Of a stretch of 51,317 nt of DNA, positions 7,006 to 16,045 are shown piece by piece. Origin of the DNA: an uncultured Roseburia sp. (lineage in GTDB: Bacteria; Bacillota; Clostridia; Lachnospirales; Lachnospiraceae). The notes below the pieces were generated by a model. That model made no database searches, was not told the origin of the DNA, and saw nothing but the letters and a program-made list of their open reading frames with translations. The stretch is taken from positions 1 to 51,317 of the forward strand of contig URJS01000007.1 in assembly GCA_900548205.1 (NCBI GenBank), in the 5' to 3' direction. Positions within the stretch are counted from its first letter, which is position 1; every line of letters begins with the position of its first letter. A program made the position numbers and the translations under genes.

Positions 7006-7848
7006 CTAAAATTCCGATTCCCGTATCTTTAATTCCTTATAATACTGCTTGGGCGTCAGCCCATACTCCTTCTTAAACGCCCGAAAAAAATGATTATAGC
7101 CGCCAAAGCCCCCCAGCTGATACACCTCGCTGATCGGTTTTCCCTCCTCGATATATTTACGGCAGACGTCCAGCCTTGCCTTCACAATGTAGGCGTGCGG
7201 CGTCTGACCCGTCAGCCGCTTAAACTCCCGGCAGATATGATACCTGCTGACAAAAAATTCCTGCTCCAGCTCCTCAAGACTAAGCTCCTCCGTCAAATGC
7301 TCCTTGATATACCGAAAAATATCATCAATCATAATGCTGCGGCGCTTCCGCTGCTTTCTGACCTGATCTGCCCGGATGCACGCGCGCAATGACAAAATGA
7401 GAAGCATTGAGACAAGATTCCTCTCATAGAGCGCCTGCCCGTAAAATTCCTCCTCTGACTGAAGTTCCTCGAGCTTCATTGCAAGATTTCTCATCAGCAT
7501 GGACGCCCCGCTGTCTGTATGTGCCGCCGTCACGCGAAATGGTACAAACTCAAACCCGTCCACAAGCCTCGTCTCCTCATCCGAAAGCTCGCGCAAAAGC
7601 TCCGGCAGCACGCCAAGCCGCAGCACCTGCAGCGGATATTTTCCACCCTTAAAATACAGCCTTGTCTGCTCGCCCGGCTTTAGGATCACAACCTCCTGCG
7701 CCCCGCAGAGCTTCTTTTTTCCATCAATCGTAAAATAACAGCTCCCGCGTCCGATATAAAAAAGCATATAATAGCTGCCCGCAGAAAACAGGCGGTCTGC
7801 CTCCTGCGTAAAATCATATCTGCATATACTATAATTTTTTCGTTCCAT
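7006..7848 (-). CDS. AraC-family transcriptional regulator
   Basis: A 280-residue protein. The N-terminal half (about 20-100) is a cupin-like sensor domain (YYMLFYIGRGSCYFTIDGKK). The C-terminal 100 residues carry the two AraC helix-turn-helix motifs, with LSLEELEQEFFVSRYHICRE in the first and the family signature around GGFGGYNHFFRAFKKEYGLT. It is divergent from the flavoenzyme gene, with 195 bp between them, and probably controls it in response to a small-molecule ligand. The ribosome site before this start is weak. Confidence 0.85.
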   Translation of the reverse strand: MERKNYSICRYDFTQEADRLFSAGSYYMLFYIGRGSCYFTIDGKKKLCGAQEVVILKPGEQTRLYFKGGKYPLQVLRLGVLPELLRELSDEETRLVDGFEFVPFRVTAAHTDSGASMLMRNLAMKLEELQSEEEFYGQALYERNLVSMLLILSLRACIRADQVRKQRKRRSIMIDDIFRYIKEHLTEELSLEELEQEFFVSRYHICREFKRLTGQTPHAYIVKARLDVCRKYIEEGKPISEVYQLGGFGGYNHFFRAFKKEYGLTPKQYYKELKIRESEF

Positions 7849-8043
7849 CCCTGCCTGCCTTTTCTCTGCCTTTCATTTCCCCTCTTAGGATAGCATTCCG
7901 CCACATCATCCGCAATATATCAATTTTTACAAGTTTTGATGCAAGAAATGGATATACTTTGCCTTTTTTGCACCCTATAATTTAAGAAAAAGAATTCGCT
8001 TTGCATTACCTTTCTGCCTGCGAATAGAAAGAAGGTCTTTTTC

Positions 8044-9981
8044 ATGAATATTTTACAACCAATCAAAGTAGGAAAAACAACATTCAAAAACCGTATGATG
8101 TTTCCGCCTCTGACAACCGGCTACGAGGAGCGGGACGGCTCAATCGGCGAGCAGTGCTTTCAATTTTATCGACGTCTTGCGGAGGGCGGAACCGGCTATA
8201 TCGTTATCGGGGATGTCGCTCCCGTCGCAACCTTCACGCCGACGCCAAAGCTTTTTCGCGAGGAGCATATTCCTCCTTTCCGGCGGCTTGCAGATGCCTG
8301 TCATTCCTATGACTGCCGCCTTGGCATCCAGCTTTTCCATCCCGAGTATGACGTAGACGCGCTCAACGCTTTATTTTCACAGGGCAAAATGGCGGAGGTA
8401 AGACAAAAGCTTCACCACGATTTACAGCATTTTATTAATGAGGTGACGGAGGAGCAGCTGCAGCTGCTGCTTGACCGTATGGAGGTCTGCGCCAAGCTTG
8501 CCGCGCGCGCAGGTGTAGACTGCATCGAGATTCACGGCGACCGTCTCGTCGGCTCGCTTTGTTCTAAGATTTTAAATCAGCGTACCGACAGCTACGGCGG
8601 AAGCTTTGAAAATCGTACACGCTTCGCGCTTGCACTCGTCGCCCGCCTAAAGCAAGCCGTGCCGGATCTGGTCATCGACTATAAGCTTCCTGTCATCACC
8701 CCCTTAAAAGGAGGCGGTCTGCGCGGCAAGGGAGGTCTGGAGCTGGACGAGGCAAAACAGCTCGCCCTCCTTTTAGAGCAGGCGGGCGTGGACATGCTTC
8801 ACGTTGCCCAGGCAAACCACACCGGAAATATGGCGGACACCATCCCTCCTATGGGAACGCAGCCCTACGGCTTTACGGTCTCCTGCGCGGCGGAGATCAA
8901 AAAGCTTGTCAGTATTCCGGTCTCCTGCGTCGGACGCATTGTAAGCCCCTCTGCCGCAGAGGCAATCGTCTCCTCCGGCAAAGCAGACATCGTCGGGCTT
9001 GGGCGCTCTCTGCTGTCAGACCCCGACTTTGCCCGCAAGTGTGAGGAAGGTCATTCTGCGTGTGTCAGAGAATGCATCATGTGCAACAAAGGATGCACCG
9101 ACAATATTCAAAACCGTGCTTTCTTAAGCTGTATTTTAAATGCAGAAAATGGCTACGAGGGACAGCGTGTCATTACACCGGCACAGACAAAGAAAAGAAT
9201 TGCTGTCATCGGCGCCGGTGTTGCCGGACTGGAGGCGGCAAGAGTCGCTGCCGAAAAAGGACACACAGTTACCGTTTTTGAACAGTCGCTTCAGGCAGGC
9301 GGACAGGTGCTTATCGCCAGCGTACCGCCGCGCAAGGAAGAAATGCTTCGTATTTTAAACTACTATGAAGCAGTATTTCAAAAGCTTCCGGTAAGCTTCC
9401 GTTTTGGAACGACGCTTCTTCCGGAGGATTATGCGGATTATGATGAGATCATTGCCGCAACCGGCGCTTACAACTTTATTCCGCCGATTCCCGGTCATGA
9501 GCTTCCTATTGTAGCAAGCGCATGGGACGTTCTCGCAAAGAAATCCATCGTATTCGGCAGGGTTGTGGTCATCGGCGGCGGTCTTGTCGGCGTCGAAACT
9601 GCCGAATATCTGGCAAAAGCCGGCTGTGAGGTTACCATCGTTGAAATGTTAGACGCCATTGCAAAAGAGGAAAGCAATACGATCCTCCCAACGCTGACGG
9701 AGGAACTCGACGCCTACGGGGTGATCCGCCACACCCGTACAAAGCTGGATGCCATTCACGCAGACTTTGTAACCGTAACGACCGAGACAGAAGACGCAGA
9801 GCCAAAAACCTTTGAGCTTCCTGCCGACTTTGTGGTAATGGCAGTTGGTGCAAGAAAGCAGTTTCCCGATCTCAAAGACTGCCCGCTTCCGATCCACTAT
9901 GTCGGCGACTGCAGCGGGGAGCGTCCAAGTAATATCGAGCATGCCGTCAAAAGCGCTTATGATACGGCAAATGCGCTCTAA
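8044..9981 (+). CDS. NADH:flavin oxidoreductase / FAD-dependent enoate reductase (BaiCD / 2,4-dienoyl-CoA reductase type)
   Basis: A 645-residue multi-cofactor flavoenzyme. Residues 1-330 form an Old Yellow Enzyme TIM barrel binding FMN, with NQRTDSYGGSFENRTRF as a family signature. Cysteines at about 344, 347, 351 and 363 (CIMCNKGC and a later Cys) match the 4Fe-4S site. Residues from about 387 carry a dinucleotide fold (AVIGAGVAGLEAARVA), and a second GxGxxG (VIGGGLVGVE) lies near 505. Such enzymes reduce activated C=C bonds of enoates, dienoyl-CoAs or bile-acid intermediates with NAD(P)H. In the barrel the usual HGAHGYLL active-site string reads IHGDRLVGSL, so the substrate may differ. It is monocistronic, with an AraC gene divergent and a strong terminator behind. 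The ribosome site is AGAAGG. Confidence 0.88.
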   Translation: MNILQPIKVGKTTFKNRMMFPPLTTGYEERDGSIGEQCFQFYRRLAEGGTGYIVIGDVAPVATFTPTPKLFREEHIPPFRRLADACHSYDCRLGIQLFHPEYDVDALNALFSQGKMAEVRQKLHHDLQHFINEVTEEQLQLLLDRMEVCAKLAARAGVDCIEIHGDRLVGSLCSKILNQRTDSYGGSFENRTRFALALVARLKQAVPDLVIDYKLPVITPLKGGGLRGKGGLELDEAKQLALLLEQAGVDMLHVAQANHTGNMADTIPPMGTQPYGFTVSCAAEIKKLVSIPVSCVGRIVSPSAAEAIVSSGKADIVGLGRSLLSDPDFARKCEEGHSACVRECIMCNKGCTDNIQNRAFLSCILNAENGYEGQRVITPAQTKKRIAVIGAGVAGLEAARVAAEKGHTVTVFEQSLQAGGQVLIASVPPRKEEMLRILNYYEAVFQKLPVSFRFGTTLLPEDYADYDEIIAATGAYNFIPPIPGHELPIVASAWDVLAKKSIVFGRVVVIGGGLVGVETAEYLAKAGCEVTIVEMLDAIAKEESNTILPTLTEELDAYGVIRHTRTKLDAIHADFVTVTTETEDAEPKTFELPADFVVMAVGARKQFPDLKDCPLPIHYVGDCSGERPSNIEHAVKSAYDTANAL

Positions 9982-10022
9982 ACCAACGTCCATCTCCTTT
10001 TAACGTACGCTTGCCCTTACGG

Positions 10023-10065
10023 CGAGAAGCCGCTGGAAAATAGTTTTATTTCCCGCGGCTTCTCG
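10023..10065. terminator. strong bidirectional terminator
   Basis: An 11-bp perfect stem (CGAGAAGCCGC at 10023-10033 with its complement at 10055-10065) is followed by TTATTT on the plus strand. It separates the rightward flavoenzyme gene from the leftward operon ending at 10116, so it serves converging transcripts. Confidence 0.8.
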
Positions 10066-10115
10066 TTATTTACATACGGTCATCCTGCAAAACATAACGA
10101 CCGTTATCTGTATAC

Positions 10116-10490
10116 CTACTTTTTCTGCTTTTTCTGCTCTGTCCCCTCCAAAAGTCTCTGCCGTTCCTCCTCCGCTTTCCTTTCTCTCTCCAATTCCTCC
10201 TGTTTCCACTCCTCCATAAGCTTCCGAATCCGTCTCATCGCAAGCCCGGTGCGTTCATTCTCCTCCTCAACCCGCTCTTTTATGATTCGCTTTCGTTCTA
10301 GTCGGCGTATGAAGCAAAAGGTGATAATATCCAGAATAACATACGTCCAAAAGATATTTAGTTCTATGCCGCTCACCATATAAATGTATATAATGAACGC
10401 ACCCGGAAAAACAATCAGATTAGAATAAAATGATAACCTTAAAAGCTCCGGCATTTCATGAAACCAGCGAATGTCATCTCTCTCATCCAT
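10116..10490 (-). CDS. small membrane protein with charged coiled-coil tail, 124 aa
   Basis: Two adjacent hydrophobic helices (about residues 20-40 and 46-62: LIVFPGAFIIYIYMV and FWTYVILDIITFCF) are followed by about 60 residues of Lys/Glu/Arg-rich helix, likely a cytoplasmic coiled coil. No family recognised. It begins 5 bp after the end of the DivIVA-like gene and probably works with it. The tail is extremely charged and ends KKQKK. Confidence 0.65.
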   Translation of the reverse strand: MDERDDIRWFHEMPELLRLSFYSNLIVFPGAFIIYIYMVSGIELNIFWTYVILDIITFCFIRRLERKRIIKERVEEENERTGLAMRRIRKLMEEWKQEELERERKAEEERQRLLEGTEQKKQKK

Positions 10491-10495
10491 TCTCT

Positions 10496-11281
10496 CTATT
10501 TATCTCCCTTTAAAATTTTTCCAAAAAGTGATGGCTTGTCTGTCTTTTTCTGATTCCAGTCCGTCTCTCCCTGCATTGTCTCATCCTTCCGTTTAAAATA
10601 TTCGGAATCCAGATTCACCCGCACGTCTGCCGTAACCTTTTTTGTTTCCTCCTCAGGAAACTCCTCCCGCTCCGGCTCCTGCATGGCGATACCTGCCTTT
10701 TCAAAATACTCCATATTAACTCTGATTTCCGGCTTTGCGGCTGCATAGCTCTGCAGTGCGCGCTCCTGCTTTTGCGCATCATGCTTCTTCTTTAGCTGCT
10801 TATTTCTCTCCTCAATCAGATTTAAATATTTATTCGTATCACGCAAATCTTCCAAATGCCCCTTTAGCTCGGACTGATCCCTTTGAACCGCCGCTTTTTG
10901 CTTCTGCAGTCTGCCGTTCATCTTTTCGTAGACCAGCTTCATAGCCTCAGACGCCTCCTGCATAATATCCTGCACATGACGCAGCGCCTCATCCGTATAA
11001 AGCACGGCTCCCGCATAAACATCCTCCGCAGTCTTATGCGCATCGGAAACGATTTCCTCACTTTTTCTCCGAAACTCACGCTCTGCCGCCGCGCGCTTCT
11101 GCTGCGTCAGCTCCCGCTCCTCCATCAGCTCATAAATGTTAAGATTCAAGCGCTGCAGCAGCTTTAACATTTCCTTCTTATCCACAATTACACGGCTGCC
11201 CGTCTGATCATACGCCTCGCTTCTGGAAAGCAAAATATGCATATCCCGCAAAACCTGTTCTATCTTATCCTGCGCGCTCAT
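10496..11281 (-). CDS. coiled-coil protein, DivIVA-like
   Basis: A 261-residue soluble, largely coiled-coil protein. Residues about 30-165 form long amphipathic helices rich in Glu, Gln and Ala, with a stretch (SEEIVSDAHKTAEDVYAGAV) resembling DivIVA/GpsB-type or F-ATPase b-like helices. The C-terminal third contains two related short motifs, PEIRVNMEYFEKAG and ADVRVNLDSEYFKRK, separated by an acidic linker, and ends in a basic tail. The RVN-EYF motif may be a docking peptide. It lies between the 5'-nucleotidase and the small membrane protein in one operon. A role in cell-envelope organisation is a guess; function is not established. Confidence 0.6.
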   Translation of the reverse strand: MSAQDKIEQVLRDMHILLSRSEAYDQTGSRVIVDKKEMLKLLQRLNLNIYELMEERELTQQKRAAAEREFRRKSEEIVSDAHKTAEDVYAGAVLYTDEALRHVQDIMQEASEAMKLVYEKMNGRLQKQKAAVQRDQSELKGHLEDLRDTNKYLNLIEERNKQLKKKHDAQKQERALQSYAAAKPEIRVNMEYFEKAGIAMQEPEREEFPEEETKKVTADVRVNLDSEYFKRKDETMQGETDWNQKKTDKPSLFGKILKGDK

Positions 11282-11315
11282 GTCCCACCTCTGTATCCGG
11301 CAAAAATTCCTTTTT

Positions 11316-13280
11316 CTACTTCCTTCTTAGTCTGCCCGCATCCTTTTGATTGATGCGCTTTACCAATTTTAACACTAACCGAATCAAAAGCACAACCACT
11401 AAAATGAGAATCAGAACAACTGCAGCGATCATCACCGCATATTTATTAGGATTTTTCAGCAGATCAAAAATATTTTTGCTGTTTTCCACCTGCTTACGCC
11501 CCTCGTTCTTGCTGTAGGAGACCGGAATATTGGAAATACTGTCGCCATTGGTATCGGGGAAGGACTTCATATACCGCGCGATCGCATCCCAAGCCTTTAG
11601 CTCCCTTCCGTTTTCCATAATGATCACATCTTCAAAATTTTCAATCGGCGTGCCGTCCGCATGCTTCGGCACGATACTGAGCAAGCCATAGGACATGGCT
11701 GTGACCTCGCTTAGCATCTGACCGCTGTAGAGGTCTGCAACGACCCGGTAAAGCTTATCATCCTCCAGCTCCATACGTTCCCCGTTTTCATCCACAAGGC
11801 TTGCATCGGTCACCTTATTTAAAATCAGGCGGTTCGGATTAAAAGAAAACTGAAAGCCGCTCGTATATAAACGCGCCGTCGTCATATAATCAGAGACAGA
11901 CGCATCTATCTCCGCTGCAATCTTTAACTCCTCCCCTGTTAAATACACACTGATCAGCGGATAACCCGGTATGCCGTCCGCACCGATCCCAAGCGAATAG
12001 GAATCAAACACCTTTTCTACCGTAATATCACCGATTCCATAGGTATCCCGCACGCATCCGCTCGGCACAACCGCAACGTCCACCGGCTCTCCGCCCTGCG
12101 CATTTTCTACCGCATAGACAAAAGCATCCGCCATCAGATTTCCGAGATTGTGCTCCGTATGTATCTCTCCCAGCTCCTCAATCCCCGCAAATGCCACACT
12201 GTCATTCTGCGCCAGCACCATGTCCTTCGTATAGCCAAATTCCTTGAGATAGCCGTCATCCACTGCTGCCATAAAGCTGTTGACCCGCTCCTGCACAGCC
12301 GCATCCTCCGGTATATCCGCAGTGATTGCGACCCTGCCATAATCAGTGACTTTCCATCTGCCGTTCTCCTTTTGCTCCATTGAGATCGAACCAAGCTTCT
12401 TCCCATACTCTCCAACCGATACGATTGACGTATCATTATGAACGATCGGCTCCGACAGTTCCGTATGCGTATGACCGCTGATGATCAGATCAAGTGCAGG
12501 AACGCTTTTGGCAAGTATCTCATCCTCCGACTTACTCTCATCCTCCCATGTGCCGCTGTGTGAGATACAGACGATCAAATCGGCGTCCTCCTTCTCCTTG
12601 ATCTCCTCCACCGTGTCACGCACTGCCTCAACCGGATCCCGGAACAGCAATTCACAGGTCGGCGCGCACGCCAGCGCGTCCTTTCCGAAAACGCCAAGCA
12701 CAGCCACCTTGACATTTCCCTTCTGAAATACCTCGTAATCCTTGATCTTATATGCATCAAAGCCGGCGCGAAGCTGCTGCTGTCCCTCGCTTAGCCCAGC
12801 CTCCTCCATCGCCTCCCAGTCCACATTGCAGATCAGCATCTGCGGCAGGACATCCCCGCTGCCCGCTGCCGTCTGCAGCATATTGGCAAGCCCTTTGGAG
12901 CGATAATCAAATTCATGATTTCCCAACGTGGTAGCATCAAATCCCAATTCGCCAAGCATCCGCAGCTCCGCTGCCTGCTGCTCATAAACTGTCTGTACCA
13001 GAGTTCCCATCGAAAAGTCACCCGCATCCAGCAGGAGCGTATTTGGATTCTTCTCTTTCTGCCCGTCGATCAGAGTCTTCATTCGCGCAAAGCCTCCAAC
13101 CTTCTTTGTTCCCTCCTCTGTCACAGTCGTAAAGCTGTTCAGATGTGAATGCAGGTCGTGTGTAAACATGATGTCTACTTTTTTATTTTCCTTTGCTGAT
13201 ACAAGTCTCGTCTCAGCCGTCTGCGTCAACAGACAGACAGCTGCAAGCAGTGATGCCAAAAATCTTCCTCTCCCTCTCAT
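11316..13280 (-). CDS. membrane-anchored 5'-nucleotidase / metallophosphatase (UshA-like)
   Basis: A 654-residue secreted enzyme with a signal peptide (about 1-28) and a C-terminal membrane helix (about 618-640) plus basic tail. This places the catalytic part outside the cell. The metallophosphatase domain (35-330) contains the metal ligands in FTHDLHSHL, DAGDFSMG, GNHEFDY, CISHSGTW and SGHTHTE. The 5'-nucleotidase C-terminal domain (about 370-560) includes the substrate-binding DSYSLGIGADG region. The family hydrolyses nucleotides, cyclic nucleotides or UDP-sugars; the substrate here is not determined. It is first gene of a three-gene operon with the coiled-coil and membrane proteins. Confidence 0.9.
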   Translation of the reverse strand: MRGRGRFLASLLAAVCLLTQTAETRLVSAKENKKVDIMFTHDLHSHLNSFTTVTEEGTKKVGGFARMKTLIDGQKEKNPNTLLLDAGDFSMGTLVQTVYEQQAAELRMLGELGFDATTLGNHEFDYRSKGLANMLQTAAGSGDVLPQMLICNVDWEAMEEAGLSEGQQQLRAGFDAYKIKDYEVFQKGNVKVAVLGVFGKDALACAPTCELLFRDPVEAVRDTVEEIKEKEDADLIVCISHSGTWEDESKSEDEILAKSVPALDLIISGHTHTELSEPIVHNDTSIVSVGEYGKKLGSISMEQKENGRWKVTDYGRVAITADIPEDAAVQERVNSFMAAVDDGYLKEFGYTKDMVLAQNDSVAFAGIEELGEIHTEHNLGNLMADAFVYAVENAQGGEPVDVAVVPSGCVRDTYGIGDITVEKVFDSYSLGIGADGIPGYPLISVYLTGEELKIAAEIDASVSDYMTTARLYTSGFQFSFNPNRLILNKVTDASLVDENGERMELEDDKLYRVVADLYSGQMLSEVTAMSYGLLSIVPKHADGTPIENFEDVIIMENGRELKAWDAIARYMKSFPDTNGDSISNIPVSYSKNEGRKQVENSKNIFDLLKNPNKYAVMIAAVVLILILVVVLLIRLVLKLVKRINQKDAGRLRRK

Positions 13281-13474
13281 TTCATTTCCTCCCCGGCTTG
13301 TTCTTTATCTCCTATCATCCAAAAGGGCTGCCCCCTTTCGATACTTCCGATTCTTTCATCGTTATTTGTTTTCAGCATAACATATTTTTCCTTGCTTTTC
13401 CATCCTTTCCTTACGGCACAGCAAAAGACTTTATGCTGATTTTTGTTCCGGGAATATTGGGAATATCGCAAATA
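13281..13474. other. intergenic region upstream of the 5'-nucleotidase
   Basis: This stretch holds no credible gene. A small AAAGGG/CCCTTT hairpin lies near 13320-13340, and a GGGGAGG ribosome site precedes the nucleotidase ATG. A TATGTT-like -10 near 13380 is possible but weak. Confidence 0.4.
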
Positions 13475-13503
13475 ACGGTCATCCCTCCAAGCGGGATGAC
13501 CGT
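13475..13503 (-). terminator. terminator downstream of gatZ
   Basis: ACGGTCATCCC (13475-13485) and GGGATGACCGT (13493-13503) form an 11-bp perfect stem. On the minus strand TTATTT follows. A second perfect hairpin (CAGCTGCCTA / TAGGCAGCTG, 13519-13551) lies between it and the gatZ stop at 13559. Confidence 0.7.
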
Positions 13504-13558
13504 CTGCTGCATTCAGCACAGCTGCCTAATGCTATCACCACTAGGCAGCTGTCCTCTC

Positions 13559-14884
13559 TTACATTAAATCCTTCTGATGTGTCGCATAGAGATATTCATC
13601 GATCGTATTGATAATACGATCCTCCATCAGCTCCACCGGATCATTTTTTAACTCGCCCTCGCGCACCTTCGTATACTGGATCGGCATAAACTGACTCAGC
13701 AGATTCAGCGGAATCCCCACTGTGCGCAGATTTCCGATCAGACGATCCGCCGCCTCGCAAACGGCAGGCGTCGGCATATAATATCTGCACCGATCGGAGA
13801 AGGAATATTTTCTCTTTAAGCGGATCTCAAGCTCTGTTCCCTGATAGTGCTTCTTCCAATACTTATCATCCCTGCACATTTCCGCGTCAAGTATTTCTGC
13901 AAACCTACTCGGCTGCATGTCCGTTCCGCAAAGCAATTCCTTCTCGATCTGCTCCAGCGCAAACATCCCCTCACGCATGGCAAAGGTCAGACCCGGACCT
14001 ATCTTTAAGATGCCAACACCATCCTCAACAAGCTCACGCAGCTTAAGCTTCGTCTGATAATCGGTGGAATGCCCCTCAAACACGAGACTTGGAAATTCCT
14101 TAATTGAAGCCATGAGCTCTTTCGCCTTGCTGCGGTCATACTCTGTACATCCGCTGTCCTTTTCCTCCACGCCCGGCTGCACGACTACGCCGATGACGCG
14201 CTCCCACACATCCTCGCCAAGTCCGGCTCCCGTAAACGCCTGACGAAATGCCTCTACCGTATTTTTAAAATCCTCGACTCTCGTCACCTGAACACCGTTA
14301 TCCTCTGCACCGACCGCACCACCAGGAATTGGAACCTCGCTTCCGATAATATACACCGGCGGAATCGCCTCCGGCTCCTGCAAAAGAAGCTCTTTGTATG
14401 TCTCCTCGGCAACCTTTGCCAGACGCGCGCCGCGCCCTGCGATAATCTCGTCCGACAAACGAACATCCGCCGGGTCGCTGTTGACCTTCATACTTGTATC
14501 GATATGGATCTTTGTAAAACCTGCACGCACATAATGACGGATCAATTCCTCCGCATCCGCCATCGCCTCCGGCTCCTCCTTGGAAGCAAAGGTAAGCGGT
14601 CCTAAGTGATCTCCGCCAAGGAAAATCCTGCTGCGGTCAAACCCGCTGCGGTCAGCGATCTCAAAAACAAATTTTTTAAAATCAGCAGGCGTCATTCCCG
14701 TATACCCGCCGTTCTGATCGCACTGGTTCGCCGTACTCTCGATCAAAACACAGGACCCGTCGGAAATTCCCCGCTTCATCACAGCCTCAATTACATACTC
14801 GTTTGCACTGCACGCAGAATAAATTCCAACATTTTTTCCCTGCTTCTGCAATTCAACAATTTTCTTTAATGGATTCTGACGCAT
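13559..14884 (-). CDS. gatZ: D-tagatose-1,6-bisphosphate aldolase subunit GatZ/KbaZ
   Basis: A 441-residue TIM-barrel protein of the GatZ/KbaZ family. It starts with NPLKKIVELQKQGKNVGIYS and contains the family string GGDHLGPLTF, and it is close to the usual length of about 425. GatZ is the non-catalytic partner needed for full activity and stability of the class II aldolase GatY/KbaY. Its partner is encoded divergently at 15057. It acts in the cytoplasm, in the last step that splits tagatose-1,6-bisphosphate into dihydroxyacetone phosphate and glyceraldehyde-3-phosphate. The ribosome site is AAGGAG before the ATG. The divergent 172-bp region carries candidate operator and cre sites. Confidence 0.88.
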   Translation of the reverse strand: MRQNPLKKIVELQKQGKNVGIYSACSANEYVIEAVMKRGISDGSCVLIESTANQCDQNGGYTGMTPADFKKFVFEIADRSGFDRSRIFLGGDHLGPLTFASKEEPEAMADAEELIRHYVRAGFTKIHIDTSMKVNSDPADVRLSDEIIAGRGARLAKVAEETYKELLLQEPEAIPPVYIIGSEVPIPGGAVGAEDNGVQVTRVEDFKNTVEAFRQAFTGAGLGEDVWERVIGVVVQPGVEEKDSGCTEYDRSKAKELMASIKEFPSLVFEGHSTDYQTKLKLRELVEDGVGILKIGPGLTFAMREGMFALEQIEKELLCGTDMQPSRFAEILDAEMCRDDKYWKKHYQGTELEIRLKRKYSFSDRCRYYMPTPAVCEAADRLIGNLRTVGIPLNLLSQFMPIQYTKVREGELKNDPVELMEDRIINTIDEYLYATHQKDLM

Positions 14885-14947
14885 TGTATTTCTCCTTTTT
14901 TATTTTTATCCTAGCACTTTCCCTAACAGTCTACTTTGGATTAATTA

Positions 14948-15015
14948 AACAATCGTTTGCATTTTTTGAGAAAGTCAAAAATGCAAATGCAGATTCCGCA
15001 GATATGTGCTATACT
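14948..15015. promoter_or_regulatory. gatY promoter with inverted-repeat operator and cre-like site
   Basis: A perfect 11-bp inverted repeat (TTTGCATTTTT at 14956-14966, complement at 14977-14987, 10-nt spacer) precedes TATACT (15010-15015), the likely -10 of gatY. The -35 is poor, and the repeat sits at about -35 to -66, the usual place for an activator. The same 11-mer is upstream of the PTS operon at 24333-24343. AACAATCGTTTGCAT (14948-14962) matches the Firmicute cre consensus on the minus strand at all but one position, suggesting CcpA control. Confidence 0.5.
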
Positions 15016-15056
15016 TGTACTGAACATAAATTTTCTAAAGAATCGAGGTTACTATT

Positions 15057-15908
15057 ATGCCATTAGTTACAACAAAAGAAATGTTTCAAAAGGCACAGGC
15101 AGGACATTATGCCGTTGGTGCCTTCAACGTAGAAAATCTTGAGATGGTGATGGCAGTCATCCGGGCAGCCGAGGAGTTAAACGCTCCGGTCATCATGCAG
15201 TCTACCCCTTCCACTGTAAAGTACGCGGGACTTGACTATTATCTGGCAATGGCAAAGGCGGCGGCAGAGAGAGCCAGCGTTCCTGTTGCAATGCATCTCG
15301 ACCACGGTAATACCTTTGAGCTCGCTATGCAGGCGCTGCGCACCGGCTATACCTCTATCATGATTGACGGCTCTCATGGCTCTTTTGAGGAGAACATTGC
15401 ACTGACCCGCCGCGTAGCGGAGGCATGTCTCCCTTCTGATATCAGTGTGGAGGCGGAGCTTGGAAAGGTCGGCGGAAAAGAAGACGATCTTGAGGCAGAG
15501 CACGACTCACCATATACCGATCCACAGCAGGCAAAGGAATTTGTAGAGCGCACCAATGTCTGCTCTCTTGCAGTCGCTATCGGTACGGCGCACGGTCTCT
15601 ACCATGGCACTCCAAAGCTTGACCTTGAGCGCTTAAGCGCGATCCACGAGGTTGTATCTATTCCGCTTGTACTGCACGGCGCTTCCGGCGTACCGGATGA
15701 TGCAGTGCGCGAATCTATCAAGCGCGGTATCTGCAAGGTAAACTTCGCGACAGAGCTTCGTATCGCATACAGCGACGGCGTAAAGAAATATCTTGCTGAG
15801 AATCCTGACGGCTTTGATCCGAAGAAATACGGCGCTGCAGGTATGGAGAATGTGACCGCACTCGTCAAAGAAAAAATCTGCGTCTGCGGTTCCAATGGAA
15901 AGGCGTAA
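15057..15908 (+). CDS. gatY: class II tagatose-/fructose-bisphosphate aldolase catalytic subunit (GatY/KbaY)
   Basis: A 283-residue class II aldolase of the GatY/KbaY/AgaY size class. Zinc ligands and catalytic residues are visible: HLDHGNTFE (catalytic Asp and zinc His), DGSHGSFEEN, EAELGKVGG, GTAHGLYHG and VLHGASGV. The presence of gatZ and the aga genes makes tagatose-1,6-bisphosphate the likely substrate; fructose-1,6-bisphosphate is the alternative. It is divergent from gatZ and closed by a strong terminator at 15978-16024. The ATG is preceded by GAGG. Confidence 0.9.
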   Translation: MPLVTTKEMFQKAQAGHYAVGAFNVENLEMVMAVIRAAEELNAPVIMQSTPSTVKYAGLDYYLAMAKAAAERASVPVAMHLDHGNTFELAMQALRTGYTSIMIDGSHGSFEENIALTRRVAEACLPSDISVEAELGKVGGKEDDLEAEHDSPYTDPQQAKEFVERTNVCSLAVAIGTAHGLYHGTPKLDLERLSAIHEVVSIPLVLHGASGVPDDAVRESIKRGICKVNFATELRIAYSDGVKKYLAENPDGFDPKKYGAAGMENVTALVKEKICVCGSNGKA

Positions 15909-15977
15909 CCTTAGAACGTTTATAATAATTGGAAAACATAACTTCTTTTAGATGAGGAACAATGCTTCCTAGCAAGC

Positions 15978-16024
15978 AAAAGGGGCTTCATCCAAAGCTT
16001 ACTGCTTTGGATGAAGCCCCTTTT
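15978..16024. terminator. very strong bidirectional terminator
   Basis: A perfect 21-bp stem (15978-15998 with 16004-16024) has a 5-nt loop. It begins with AAAA and ends with TTTT, so it works in both directions. It separates gatY from the converging membrane-protein gene at 16046. Confidence 0.85.
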
Positions 16025-16045
16025 ATTTCAAAAGTTTGTTCTGTT

